Translations under genes and position numbers: made by a program
Assembly (NCBI RefSeq): GCF_900113065.1
Contig: NZ_FOOA01000004.1
Location: 1-64,000 of the forward strand
Direction: 5' to 3'
Source of the DNA: Aureimonas phyllosphaerae
Lineage (GTDB): Bacteria; Pseudomonadota; Alphaproteobacteria; Rhizobiales; Rhizobiaceae
Length of the DNA stretch: 64,000 bases
The notes under the pieces: generated by a model
Databases searched by the model: none
The model's input: the letters and a program-made list of their open reading frames with translations, nothing else
Told to the model about the DNA's origin: nothing
Shown: positions 27,115 to 36,792 of the stretch, piece after piece
Numbering within the stretch: the first letter of the stretch is position 1
Layout: the number at the start of each line of letters is the position of its first letter

Positions 27115-29075
27115 TACGGTCGAACCGGTGCCGCAGCGGCGGACGTCGTTTCGTCGGCGAGGAAGAACGTGTCGGGACGGTAGGAGCCGAGATAGGCGCC
27201 AGGTTCGAAGTTCCAGCGCCCCGTCTGCGGCAGGTTCTGCAATCGCCGCGTGGCGACGATGATCTGGTCGACGTCGGAGACGATGCCGATGCGCGGCAGT
27301 TCGTCCGCGTCGACCCGCAGCATCTCGTCCCAGATCCGGCGCTTCTCGGCGTCGTCGAGCGTCCGGCGCCAGGCCTCGTTGCGGTCGAGCTGCTCCCTGG
27401 CGAAGGCGAGCGTCGGCTGGACACCGAGCTTGCCGCCGCTCTCGTGGTTCAGTCCCCAGGTCGGCCAAGACGCCTGGGACGAGTCGGTGGGCGCCAGAGC
27501 GGCTGGACTGTCCTCAGCCCGAGCCGCACCGTTCTCCAGGCCGCTTCCGACCGTCACGAGCGGCGAACCGGCCGCAAGGCGCGAGGCCAGCGTGTCCCGC
27601 TCCACCGCCTTGAACAGCATGCGAACGCCGATACGGCGCCAGTCCTCGGCGACGAGCTGGAGAACGTCCGTCTGCTCGCCGTCCTCGCCGGCGAACTCCA
27701 CCACGAGATCGAGGGCTCGCCCGTTCGGCATGAGACGCGTTCCCGAACCGTCGCGGGCTTGAAGTCCCAGCCCGTCGAGCAGACGGTTCGCCTCGTCCGG
27801 GTCGAAACGGGCCCAGCGCGTGGCGAGCGCCTCGGTGAACAAGGGCGATGCCGGCAGGACGGTGTCGCCGGCCGGACGCGCCAGCCCGTAGTAGATCGCC
27901 TGCGCGATGTCCTCGCGGTTGATCGCAAGGGACAGGGCACGGCGGAAGTCGCTCGCCTGCAGCAGCGTCCGCCAGTCGGCATCGCCGGTGTTGAGGTTGG
28001 GGAAGAGCACCATCCGCGAGCCTCGCCCGCTCGGCCAGCGCAGGACCTTGTAGTTCGAGCGCCCCTCGGCCGCCTTCAGAAAGGCATAGTTCGCGATCGT
28101 GAGCGCCGTGCTCTGGAGATCGGTCTGCCCCGACGAGGTCATGGCAGGGATCAGCCCTGCGCTGGCGATCTCCATCGCGACCTCGTCGATGTAGGGCAAC
28201 TGGCGCCCTTCTGCGTCCACCCGGTGAAAATAGGGGTTGCGGCGAAACAGGAAGCGGTCGGCGGGCGGCTGGGTCACCAGAACCCAGGGCTGCAGCGATG
28301 GCAGATCGGGGTCGGTGTTCTTGTAGGACTGGTCATGTTTGAAGTGCAGCGCCTGCCAGTTGCGCTGGCCCTCCGCCTCGATGCGGCGCTGAAGCTCCGC
28401 AGCGCCCGCATAGCGCTTGTGGAACTGGCGGAGGTAGTGGGCCGGCCGAAAGATCTCGAGCGGCAATGATGCGGCCAGCGCGGGCATGAAGTCGGGATTG
28501 GCCTCCGCCCATTCGTAGCGGATCGTCCAGGCGTCGAGAAAGGTGACCGTCGGTCCGGCGCCATGCACCAGTAGTTGGCGCGGGAGGCCGCTCTTGCCAA
28601 GTTGCGGATCGTTGGCGACGTCCTCCCAGTAATAGCGGAAGTCTTCCGAGGTGAACGGTTCGCCGTCCGACCACCGATGGCCGCGCCGGAGGTGGAAGGT
28701 GAAGATCCGGCCATCCACGACGTCCACGCTCTGCGCGACGTCGGGCACGATGCGTCCGTCGGGCGTATAGCCGACGAGGCGCGCATAGCCGAAGACCACC
28801 ATGCGTCGCGTGTCACGCGCCTGCGGCTCGATCGTGCGCAGGGTGCCGCCGTAGCGTCCCGTCTGGCGCCCCATCGCGGCGAGGTCGGTGCGGAGCGGGT
28901 CCTGCGGCAGACGGTCGCGCATGGGGGGAATGTCCCCGCGTGCGACCTCATCCGACAGGATCGGAGGTTCGCCGTCCGCAGGCGCGGCCGCGACGATCGA
29001 CCAGGACCCCATGACGACGAGCGTCGGCAGCAGGAGGCGAAGGAGACTCGGACCGATCCGCACGCGAAGACCCAT
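27114..29075 (-). CDS. Peptide-type ABC transporter substrate-binding protein (SBP_bac_5)
   Basis: Periplasmic extracellular solute-binding protein family 5, about 653 residues. The signal sequence MGLRVRIGPSLLRLLLPTLV ends in VAAAPADGEPP, without a lipobox. Family motifs include GGTLRTIEPQA, TFHLRRGHRWSDGEPFTSED, NPYFHRVDAEGRQLPYIDEV and FRRALSLAINREDIAQAIYYG. This long type with the QLPYID segment resembles YejA-like peptide-binding proteins. Two starts compete: ATG at 29075, which gives the clean signal peptide, and GTG at 29156, which overlaps the upstream stop as GTGA but adds 27 residues before the signal. Confidence 0.88.
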   Translation of the reverse strand: MGLRVRIGPSLLRLLLPTLVVMGSWSIVAAAPADGEPPILSDEVARGDIPPMRDRLPQDPLRTDLAAMGRQTGRYGGTLRTIEPQARDTRRMVVFGYARLVGYTPDGRIVPDVAQSVDVVDGRIFTFHLRRGHRWSDGEPFTSEDFRYYWEDVANDPQLGKSGLPRQLLVHGAGPTVTFLDAWTIRYEWAEANPDFMPALAASLPLEIFRPAHYLRQFHKRYAGAAELQRRIEAEGQRNWQALHFKHDQSYKNTDPDLPSLQPWVLVTQPPADRFLFRRNPYFHRVDAEGRQLPYIDEVAMEIASAGLIPAMTSSGQTDLQSTALTIANYAFLKAAEGRSNYKVLRWPSGRGSRMVLFPNLNTGDADWRTLLQASDFRRALSLAINREDIAQAIYYGLARPAGDTVLPASPLFTEALATRWARFDPDEANRLLDGLGLQARDGSGTRLMPNGRALDLVVEFAGEDGEQTDVLQLVAEDWRRIGVRMLFKAVERDTLASRLAAGSPLVTVGSGLENGAARAEDSPAALAPTDSSQASWPTWGLNHESGGKLGVQPTLAFAREQLDRNEAWRRTLDDAEKRRIWDEMLRVDADELPRIGIVSDVDQIIVATRRLQNLPQTGRWNFEPGAYLGSYRPDTFFLADETTSAAAAPVRP

Positions 29076-29152
29076 ATGTGAGCGCACGTCCAGGCCGTGC
29101 GCATGAGGGCGAGGCTCGCATGGGGCCGACGGGCCCGCAAGCCGCCTCGCGC

Positions 29153-31021
29153 TCACCGGGCGATCTCGTTGCGGCCATCCTCATAGGCCTGGACGAAATG
29201 ATCGTGACTCAGCGCGATGAGTCCGGGCTCGTCCTCGCCGTCACGCGCGGTGAACGGCCAGCCCCATCCCGACGTCCCCTTCGCCTCGCCGCCTTCGAAG
29301 GCGGAAAAATCGGTGGGCTGCGCCGGATCGGGCTCCGGAATGGAGGCGATGAGGCGGCGCGTATAGGGATGCACGGGACGCGAGAACAGGGCATCGCGAG
29401 AGGCGACCTCGAGGATGCGACCGCCCGACATGACCGCGATGCGGTCCGCCAGATAGTTCACGACGGCGAGGTTGTGCGACACGAAAAGGTAGGTCAGACC
29501 GAGTTCGCGCTGCAGGTCGCGCAGGAGGTTGAGGATCTGCGCCTGGACCGACACGTCGAGAGCCGAGACCGGTTCGTCGAAGAGGATGAGTTCGGGCTCG
29601 AGCGCCAGCGCGCGGGCAATGCCGACCCGTTGACGCTGACCGCCGGACAGGCCGTGCGGAAAGCGCTGGAGATGCGAATCCGGCAGACCGACGATCGCCA
29701 GCAACTCGCGGGCCCGCTCGCGCCGCGACGCCCGCGTGCCGATCCCGTGAATCTCGAGCGGCTCGGTGAGGATCGCCTCGATGCTCATCCGGGGATCGAG
29801 CGCGAGATAGGGGTTCTGGAAGACGTATTGGACCCGGCGCCGCCACCCCTTCAGCGTGTCGCCTCGAAGGTCGAAGACGTCCTGCATGCGTCCGTCCGGC
29901 ATGCGCATCTCCACCCGCCCCGTGTCCGGCCGTTCGGCCCGAGCGAGGATGCGCGACAGCGTGGTCTTGCCCGAGCCGCTCTCGCCGACGAGGCCGAGAC
30001 ATTCGTGGCGGCGGATCGTCAGGTCGACGTCGCGCAGCGCATGGATCGGCGCGCCGCCACCGAAGCTACGGGAGCGGAACGTACGCGAAAGGCCGGTGGC
30101 CTCCACCAGGACATCGCCCTGCCCCTGTTCGCGCCGCCGGCCGAACTTTGCCAGCGCGTCCGCGGTCCGGATTTCCCGTAGCGGCTTCAGGCGCTCCTTG
30201 CGCGAGCGCGAAAGACGCGGCACCGAGCGCATCAGGGCCTTGAGGTAGGGATGGCGCGGATCGGCGAAGAGGTCGGGGACGGAGCCCGATTCCATGGCGG
30301 CACCATGGTGCATCACGACCATCTCGTCGGCCATCGAGGCGACGACCCCGAGATCGTGGGAAATCAGAAGGAGAGCCGTTCCATGATCGTCCCGAATCCT
30401 CGCAAGGAGGCGCAGGATCTCGGCCTGGACCGTCACGTCGAGCGCGGTCGTCGGCTCGTCCGCGATGATCATGGCGGGTCGGCAGACGATCGCCAGCGCG
30501 ATCATGGCGCGCTGGCAGAGGCCTCCCGAAAGCTGAAAACTGTAGGCCGCCGACGCCCGCTCCGGATCCGGGAAACCGACGTCGCGAAGGGCCTCCAGCA
30601 TCGCCGCGCGCGCGCCGCGCTTGTCGAGTTCGGGGCGATGACGGCGGAGGACGTCGAGGATCTGTTCGCCGATCGTGTGCAGGGGCGACAGCGCGGCGGC
30701 GGGCTCCTGGAACACCATCGAGATCCGGTCGCCCCGGATGTCGCGGTATCGCGGGTCGCTGCGCGAGAGAGCCGCCAGGTCGATCGACCCATCCGTCTTG
30801 GGATCCCGGAACAGGATGCGACCGGACAGGCGAAACGCCGTTCGGGGGAGAAGGCCGAGGATCGTGTGTGCGGTGACGGACTTGCCGGAGCCCGACTCTC
30901 CGATCAGCGCGAGCGTTCGTCCCGCACGGACCTCGAACGAAAGGTCGTCGACGGCACGGATCCGCCCTTCCAGCGTCCGAAACTCGATCGAAAGGTTCTC
31001 GACGGCCAGCAGCGGGGACAT
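29153..31021 (-). CDS. Fused double-ATPase subunit of peptide ABC transporter (YejF-like)
   Basis: One 622-residue protein carrying both ATPase domains that are separate DppD and DppF in most systems. Domain 1 has [30 protein letters not shown] and [11 protein letters not shown]; domain 2 has [38 protein letters not shown] and [12 protein letters not shown]. All ATP-binding and hydrolysis motifs are intact. The C-terminal peptide-transporter extension ([19 protein letters not shown]) is present, plus about 35 further residues. It is the first gene of the operon, so the order is ATPase, binding protein, permease, permease. Confidence 0.94.
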   Translation of the reverse strand: MSPLLAVENLSIEFRTLEGRIRAVDDLSFEVRAGRTLALIGESGSGKSVTAHTILGLLPRTAFRLSGRILFRDPKTDGSIDLAALSRSDPRYRDIRGDRISMVFQEPAAALSPLHTIGEQILDVLRRHRPELDKRGARAAMLEALRDVGFPDPERASAAYSFQLSGGLCQRAMIALAIVCRPAMIIADEPTTALDVTVQAEILRLLARIRDDHGTALLLISHDLGVVASMADEMVVMHHGAAMESGSVPDLFADPRHPYLKALMRSVPRLSRSRKERLKPLREIRTADALAKFGRRREQGQGDVLVEATGLSRTFRSRSFGGGAPIHALRDVDLTIRRHECLGLVGESGSGKTTLSRILARAERPDTGRVEMRMPDGRMQDVFDLRGDTLKGWRRRVQYVFQNPYLALDPRMSIEAILTEPLEIHGIGTRASRRERARELLAIVGLPDSHLQRFPHGLSGGQRQRVGIARALALEPELILFDEPVSALDVSVQAQILNLLRDLQRELGLTYLFVSHNLAVVNYLADRIAVMSGGRILEVASRDALFSRPVHPYTRRLIASIPEPDPAQPTDFSAFEGGEAKGTSGWGWPFTARDGEDEPGLIALSHDHFVQAYEDGRNEIAR

Positions 31022-31094
31022 GAAACCACGAACAGCGAACGGATCGTCCGGAGCGAGTGCCCCGGCCGCTTCACCATGGCAGATGGCCGGTCGA

Positions 31095-31943
31095 TCAGGG
31101 AAGCTTTAAGTCGAGGAGAAGCGTCTCGTTATAGAGTAGATCCACGTCGCGCGCCTTGATCTCTCCGACCGGGCGGAACCATCGCGGCAGCGGGATCGCC
31201 TCGAGTGGCACGCCCGATCCGGCCGACAGGAACCGACTGTCGATCGCAAGCACGCCCTCCTCGACTAGAAGGTCGGCCAGATCCTGCGCATGGTGGGCGA
31301 GGAGCCCGGCGTCGCTCGCATGGAGGAGGTCGTGGTGCAGGACATCCGCGCCCTTGCGCTTGCGCTGCAGAAGGACAAGGGCCGGCCTCCCCGCCCCTTC
31401 CACGATTGCACTGACCAGGCCAAGCCCTTCGTGGTCGGCGAGGCGGCGGCGCGCATCCTCGTCGAGTGAAGCCACGTCGTCGGTCAACCGAAGAGCGCCG
31501 TGGGAGCGCAGACGCCTCGGCGGGAAGAGCGCGCGCTGATCGTCGAGGATCGAAAACCCCAGCGCCCGGATGCGCCGGCCTGTCGCACGGCGCGCCGTGA
31601 GCGTCACATAGGTCGTGTCGGCGCGCTGCATCCCGGCGCCGAGAAGCTCCTGTCCGAGCCCCGAACCGCGATAGGAACGCTCGAGATACCACGCACCGAG
31701 ATCGCAGAAGCGCCGGGTTCCGAGGCGCGTCCGCCGGTCGCTGTAGATCGTCGCCATGAAGCCGACGATGCGCCCGTCATGCTCCACCAGCCACCCATGC
31801 TCCAGCCCCTCCGGTCGCCATGGGTCGTCGAGGATGCGGCGCCAGCGTGCGGGCTCGATCCGTTCGTTCATGAACCGGTGCAGGAACGTCGCCACGAGGT
31901 CGATGTCGCCCGGGCCTGCCGGACGAACGAAGGGCTCACTCAT
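31095..31943 (-). CDS. GNAT-type acetyltransferase-like protein
   Basis: A 282-residue protein with an N-terminal GNAT fold. VRPAGPGDIDLVATFLHRFMN opens it, WLVEHDGRIVGFMATIYSDRR is the central sheet, and LERSYRGSGLGQELL is the acetyl-CoA-binding motif A. GRRIRALGFSILDDQ follows. About 130 further residues have no recognised domain and end in LLYNETLLLDLKLP. The ATG at 31943 overlaps the preceding deacetylase by 8 bases (ATGAGTGA). With that neighbour it may modify a surface sugar; this is inference from context only. Confidence 0.75.
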   Translation of the reverse strand: MSEPFVRPAGPGDIDLVATFLHRFMNERIEPARWRRILDDPWRPEGLEHGWLVEHDGRIVGFMATIYSDRRTRLGTRRFCDLGAWYLERSYRGSGLGQELLGAGMQRADTTYVTLTARRATGRRIRALGFSILDDQRALFPPRRLRSHGALRLTDDVASLDEDARRRLADHEGLGLVSAIVEGAGRPALVLLQRKRKGADVLHHDLLHASDAGLLAHHAQDLADLLVEEGVLAIDSRFLSAGSGVPLEAIPLPRWFRPVGEIKARDVDLLYNETLLLDLKLP

Positions 31944-32721
31944 GTGCCGCGCCTCCAACGAAAACGGATCTGGCCGGAACCGGCACCGCCCAGCGTGCCA
32001 ACAGGGGCACGAGACGCTCGATAAATCGCCAGGTCTCCTCGTCGTGATCGAGATGATGGGTGAGGAGGCAGAACGCGGCGCCTGCTTCGGGCCCGTTCTC
32101 GTCCAGCCACTCGTGCAAGTCGGAAAGGAGCCGCGCTTCGCCGGCAAAGCGCGCCCCGCCCTTCCAGCGCAAGACGTCGAGGTGGGCGTTCGCCACCGTC
32201 ATCCCGGATCGCCGCCCCTCGCCCTCGCAACCGAAGACGCTCAGGCCGACATAGCCCATGGCTGGAAGCGCACGCGCGATCCGATCCTCGATACGGTTCC
32301 AGGGCGGCACCATGACCGGCAGGAAGCGGTCGCCGAACACCTCAGCCAGCTGCCTTTGCCCACACCTGAGATCGGCGAGGATTTCCTCGCTCTCCCGCCG
32401 CCCACCGCACTCGACAGCACGTTCTCCCTCGCGTGCCTCGTTGCCGTGGCGATAGCCGTGCTGGAGAATGGTGACCGGGGAGGACACCGCATCGAAAATT
32501 CGCGGCAGCCCTTCATCCAACGATGCCGGGATCGTCGCCAGCGCGACCGGAAACCGGCTCGCCTCGGCAAGGGCGAGCAACCGGGCGATCTGAGGGCCCC
32601 ATCGAGCCGCGTCGTCATCTCGCCACCACGCGCGCAACGACGATCCGGCCTCCTGCCGTTCCGCAAGGCGACGCTCCAAGAGCAGCCACGGATCTCGGTC
32701 GTTTTCGGAAGGAGCCTGCAT
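31936..32721 (-). CDS. Polysaccharide deacetylase-like protein
   Basis: About 261 residues, matching the C-terminal domain of the fusion protein at 16388-18292: LRAWWRDDDAARWGPQIARL, ILQHGYRHGNEA, VMVPPWNRIEDRIARALP, VANAHLDVLRW and CLLTHHLDHDEETW occur in the same order. The DD pair and the H-H pairs are the metal and catalytic positions of NodB-like carbohydrate deacetylases. No signal peptide is seen, so it probably works in the cytoplasm, unlike classical NodB enzymes. The start is uncertain: ATG at 32721 or 32757, neither with a good ribosome-binding site. It is coupled to the acetyltransferase downstream. Confidence 0.78.
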   Translation of the reverse strand: MQAPSENDRDPWLLLERRLAERQEAGSSLRAWWRDDDAARWGPQIARLLALAEASRFPVALATIPASLDEGLPRIFDAVSSPVTILQHGYRHGNEAREGERAVECGGRRESEEILADLRCGQRQLAEVFGDRFLPVMVPPWNRIEDRIARALPAMGYVGLSVFGCEGEGRRSGMTVANAHLDVLRWKGGARFAGEARLLSDLHEWLDENGPEAGAAFCLLTHHLDHDEETWRFIERLVPLLARWAVPVPARSVFVGGAAHE

Positions 32722-33444
32722 GCGTTGGCGATCGATATCTTTCAGGAACCTGCCCATCGGGCGGCACGAAGGTGCGTCAGCGCGAAGGCCGGCACCTCGA
32801 ACCCGCGCACCTCGCCACAAACCATCGCCGCAGGTCAACCGATCCGGAGGCCGTCAGGGATCAGACCTGCGGCGAGCTTCGTCTGACGCCAAGCGAAGGC
32901 TCGACGCGGTGCGCTTCAGCCTGATTTCGAATAGGGCACTAGCCTTACCGCTGTCGGTCCGGATCAAAGCGGCGAACAGTCTGCAACTCAGGCAACCGGT
33001 CCGCGACGGACGAGGGTCGCGGATCGTTGCGACGACCTGATGATAGCAGCGCATCCCGTTTCAAAACATCTCGCAAGCTGCATTTTCGGCGCGATCGCCG
33101 AACACTGCATCGGTGCGGCGAGACGTGAGGTTTGGATCATTCGCCGACGGGAGGTCCAGGAGCGGTGCTCGGAAAACAACGGGGATCTTCGTCTTGCCAA
33201 GCGAGAGGCAGTCACGCCGAATTCTTCGACGCGTCGTTCTCCCACAGCCCGGACGCAACGGGAAATGATGCCTTGAGAGAACGTGGCCGCAGGACCGATT
33301 GGTTGCTTGTGCCGAGCGGTTGGAACGGCTCATCCGCCTCCGGTTGGGCACTCCGAAAAGCTGCACTTCCGAAAACGACCCGTTTCAGACGTGCGACTTG
33401 GCCCATGCCCCGACCGAGAGCAGACCTCTTGTGATTCCTCGTTG
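32722..33444. other. Intergenic region without recognised genes
   Basis: About 720 bases between the deacetylase start and the end of the histidine kinase, both on the minus strand. Base composition is lower in GC than the surroundings and no frame has coding character or a recognisable product. One small hairpin (33085-33102, arms TTCGGCG and CGCCGAA, loop CGAT) is present. It could hold the deacetylase promoter or the decayed remains of a gene. Confidence 0.45.
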
Positions 33445-36168
33445 TTATCCAAGAGGCAGATCGATGGTGCAGCGCACGCCGTCCGGCAGAAGAACGTAGG
33501 TCGTCATGGCATCAAGCTGGTAAGGGAGCGCCTGCTCGATCAGGGTTCGACCGTATCCGCTTCCTTGCGCAGCGGCCGCCTCTTCCGGCATGTCGATGAC
33601 GCCCGTCTCGCTCCATTCCACATGGAGGCGGTCCGCGTTGGCTCCGCCAGGCCGAACAAGCCAGGTCACGGTCAGTCGCCCTTCGCCGCCGGACAGCGCG
33701 CCGTATTTCACGGCGTTCGTGGTGAGTTCGTGAAGGGCGAGGGCAAAGGTCTGCACCGTTGCGGACGGGAGGCGGACGCCTTCCGGCCCGTGCAGGACCA
33801 CACGGCTGGTCTCGGCATCGATCGGAATCCCCCGTGCCTCCAGTTCCGTCTTGAGAAGACTGTCGAAGGTCACGCGCTGACCGCTGTCCAGCTTGGATAG
33901 GAGACTGTTGACGCGAGCGAGCGCTCCCAGTCGGGCGTGGAAGAGATTCAGAAAATCGGGCAGATGGTCGATGCCTTCTGCCGTCCTCTCCGACATGGCT
34001 CGGACCACGCCGATGAGATTGCGCGTTCTGTGCTGGAGTTCGGCCACCAGCACCTGCTGGCGGCCCTGCAGGTGTCGCATGTCGTCGATGTCGGTCGACG
34101 TGCCGAGCCATTCCACGATCTGCCCGTCATCGTCGCGCACCGGAAGAGCGCGTGTCTAGAACCAGCGGTAGCGGCCTTCACGAGCATGGAAGAGACGTGT
34201 TTCGACATCGAGATGCGTCGACCCATCCGAGCTCCGCCAACCGGCCATCGCCTTTGCCCTGTCGTCGGGATGCAGGGCGTCGAGCCAGCCGAGGCCGTAG
34301 CTCTCCTCCGGGGTCTGCCCGGTATACTCGCTCCACTGAGGGCTCGCCCACGTCCATTCGCCGCCCTCGGCCGACCGCCAGACGAGCTGGGGAATGCCCC
34401 GGATCACCGTCCAGAGGCGTCGCTGGTTCTCGCGCAGACGTTCGGCCGTGTCTCGTTGCTCGGTGACATCCTGGCTGATCCCGCCGACGTGGTCGATCCG
34501 GCCGTCCGGCCCCTGGATCGGAAAGCCCGTGTCCTGGATCCAGCGGATTTCCCCGTCGTCGGCGCGGCGGATGCGATAGACGATCTGGACGCTCTCGCCA
34601 GCCAGCGCGCGAGGAAGCGCGGCCAGCGCCGTGTCGCGGTCCTCGGGGTGGACCAACTCACCCCAGCGGGCGATATCCTCCAGAACGACCGCCCGTCGCT
34701 CCCCCCAGATCCGCTCGAAGGCGGGACTGAGATAGACGAGCTGCCGGGTCCTGGCATCGACAATCCAGAGGGCGTCGGTAGAGTTCTCGGCAAAGGATCG
34801 GAAGCGTTCCTCGCTGGCTTCCAGCTTGAGGGCGGAGGCCTCCTCCTTCAGACGAATGACCTCCGCCTGCGCCGCCTTCCAGTCGCTGATGTCCTTCGTC
34901 GTGGTCGCCACGCCGTCGTTGAGCTTGACCACCGACTGATAGAACCAGCCGTCGAACTGTTCGTGGACGTAATGGCGCTCCGCCTGTTCCGGATGCCCGG
35001 TCTCCGTCACCCGCTTGAAGGCGTCGAAGATTCCCTCCGTGACGACGCCGGGGTTGCGCGTCAGAAGACTTTCGCCACGGACCTTGCCATAGAGGCTTTC
35101 CGACGTGTGGTTATTGAGAACCCAACGGAAGTCGACGATCTCTCCCCTGTCGTCGCGGATCGCCTCGAAGACCTGGATCATGTCGCGCGAGGCATCCAGC
35201 GTCCCGCGCAGGAGACGGCGACCGGACTGCACCTCCTCGATCGCCTCGGCGATACGCCGCTCGAGTTCCGCTCGATGACGCTCCTGGTTGGCTCGCAGCG
35301 CCGCTTCCGCGTGCACACGGGCATCGATGTCGATGTTCATGCCCGCCCACTTGGTGATGCGCCCTTGCGCATCGAGAACGGGTGCAGCCCGGACATTGGT
35401 CCAGCGCCAGCCTCCGTCAGGGGCGCGAAGGCGGAATTCGGCATTGACCAGCCCGCGGGCCGCAATGGCTTCCCGCCACTGCCGCTCGGCGAACTCGCGG
35501 TCGTCCGGATGGATCGCGTTCAGCCAGCCGTAGCCCTGCCATTCATCGAAGGTCTGTCCCGTGTAGGCACGCCAGCTCGGGCTATCGACCTCGACAACAC
35601 CCTCGGCGTCCGCCTCCCAGACCGCCTGTGCCAAGGCTCCGATCAGCAGACTCTGTCGGGCCTCGCTCTCGCGCAAGGCGCGTTCGGCCATCACCTGCGC
35701 GGTCGTCTCCTTCAGGGTCCAGAGGACACCGGCGACCTGCCCGTGCTCATCGTGGACCGGCGCATAGTCGACGTCGAACCAGGCGTCCTCCAGTCGGCCG
35801 TTCCGGAGCACCGGATAGCGTTGCGCCGGCAGTCGCGCCGACCGTCCGGACATGCCCGCCGCCACGTCCGCGGCAAAGACATCGCGCGACCGGGCGAAGG
35901 TTTCATAGGCGGACCGACCAAGCGCCAGGGTGCGATGCTCCCGGAGGAGTTCGGAGAAGGCATCGTTGTAAAGGTGGATCGCGTCGGCGCCCCAGACGAG
36001 GCTCATCATGCTCGGCGAATGCAGCACGAGATCGACGATGGTCCGCAGACTCTGCGGCCAGGCGTCGACCGAGCCGAGAGGCGTCCTAGACCAATCGAAC
36101 GAACGGATCCGTTCGGCCATCTCGCCCGCGTGTCGCGGCCACTCGCGAAGCGGGGTCTCACGACTCAT
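33445..36168 (-). pseudogene. HWE histidine kinase with multiple PAS domains, interrupted by an amber codon
   Basis: The reading frame spans 908 codons with a TAG at 34158-34156 (codon 671). Before it lie four to five PAS/PAC segments (for example YTGQTFDEWQGYGWLNAIHP, RWTNVRAAPVLDAQGRITKW, IQDTGFPIQGPDGRIDHVGG). After it, in the same frame, come the rest of the last PAC motif (TRALPVRDDDGQIVEWLGTS) and the HWE kinase: phospho-acceptor His near codon 713 in AELQHRTRNLIG, HELTTNAVKYGALS and VEWSETG, the W-x-E of the family. The stop sits where family members have leucine (YRWFLTRALP-like), so a TTG to TAG change explains it. ATG at 36168 follows AGGCAGG. Without readthrough no sensor-kinase product forms; GTG at 34140 could start a PAS-less kinase. 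Confidence 0.85.
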
Positions 36169-36393
36169 GACCTGCCTCACTGGATCATCACAAAGAACCG
36201 GAGGTTAGGCCCTCGCGCCCGCAGGGACGCAACCGCATGGTGTTTAGACGTCACAATGATATCCGCTCTACCTTTCGGGCCGAGGAAGCAATAGTCGGCG
36301 GCAATGCCGAGCGGCAGGCGCTGGAGGGCGAGCGAAATGGTGCAACATCACGTGCGACGACGTTCAGACCAGCCGGGATTGGACAGCGAACCG

Positions 36394-36633
36394 ATGCGAC
36401 GCTTCTTCTACGACATCCGGCGAGGCTCCGAAGTCATCCCGGATCCCGACGGTGAATTGCAGCCGAGCCTTCAGGGCGCCATGGCAGAGGCGATTTCCGC
36501 GGCTAGAGATCTGGTGATCGATGCCATACTGACGCTGCGCCAGATCGACGATGACGCGGTGTTGATCCGCGACAGCGACGGGGCGATCGTCGGCAGTGTC
36601 TGCTTGGTCGATGTGCTTCCGATCCGACGCTGA
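36394..36633 (+). CDS. DUF6894 family small protein
   Basis: A 79-residue protein with the layout of the DUF6894 family: MRRFFYDIRRGSEVIPDPDG at the start, then LQGAMAEAISAARDLVIDAI and a C-terminal strand pair DAVLIRDSDGAIVGSVCLVDV. Members are common next to stress and regulatory genes in Hyphomicrobiales; their function is unknown. The ATG at 36394 has only a weak ribosome-binding site (GGACAG); a longer frame from 36304 lacks homology-like sequence in its first 30 residues. Confidence 0.72.
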   Translation: MRRFFYDIRRGSEVIPDPDGELQPSLQGAMAEAISAARDLVIDAILTLRQIDDDAVLIRDSDGAIVGSVCLVDVLPIRR

Positions 36634-36792
36634 CTTCGGCTTGCACCGAGGGCGGTGGCGCAATCAATCTCGTCTTCGGTCGCACGCTCCGCCGGTGCGG
36701 CCGTCATCGCCAGCAGGATGCCGGTCGTCCGTCGGCCAGCCCGCGTAGAGCCAAAAGTAGCTTCGTGATACCGAGCGAGCAGGAGTTCCGCG

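Noticed and set aside
24959-27424. A single 821-codon frame suggesting a giant permease
   Set aside because: The first half is out-of-frame sequence of the OppB-like permease and binding-protein genes; only the last 386 codons form the OppC-like permease, starting at the TTG that overlaps the upstream stop.
33085-33102. Hairpin TTCGGCG-CGAT-CGCCGAA as a terminator
   Set aside because: No T-run and no gene end nearby; too short to be meaningful on its own.
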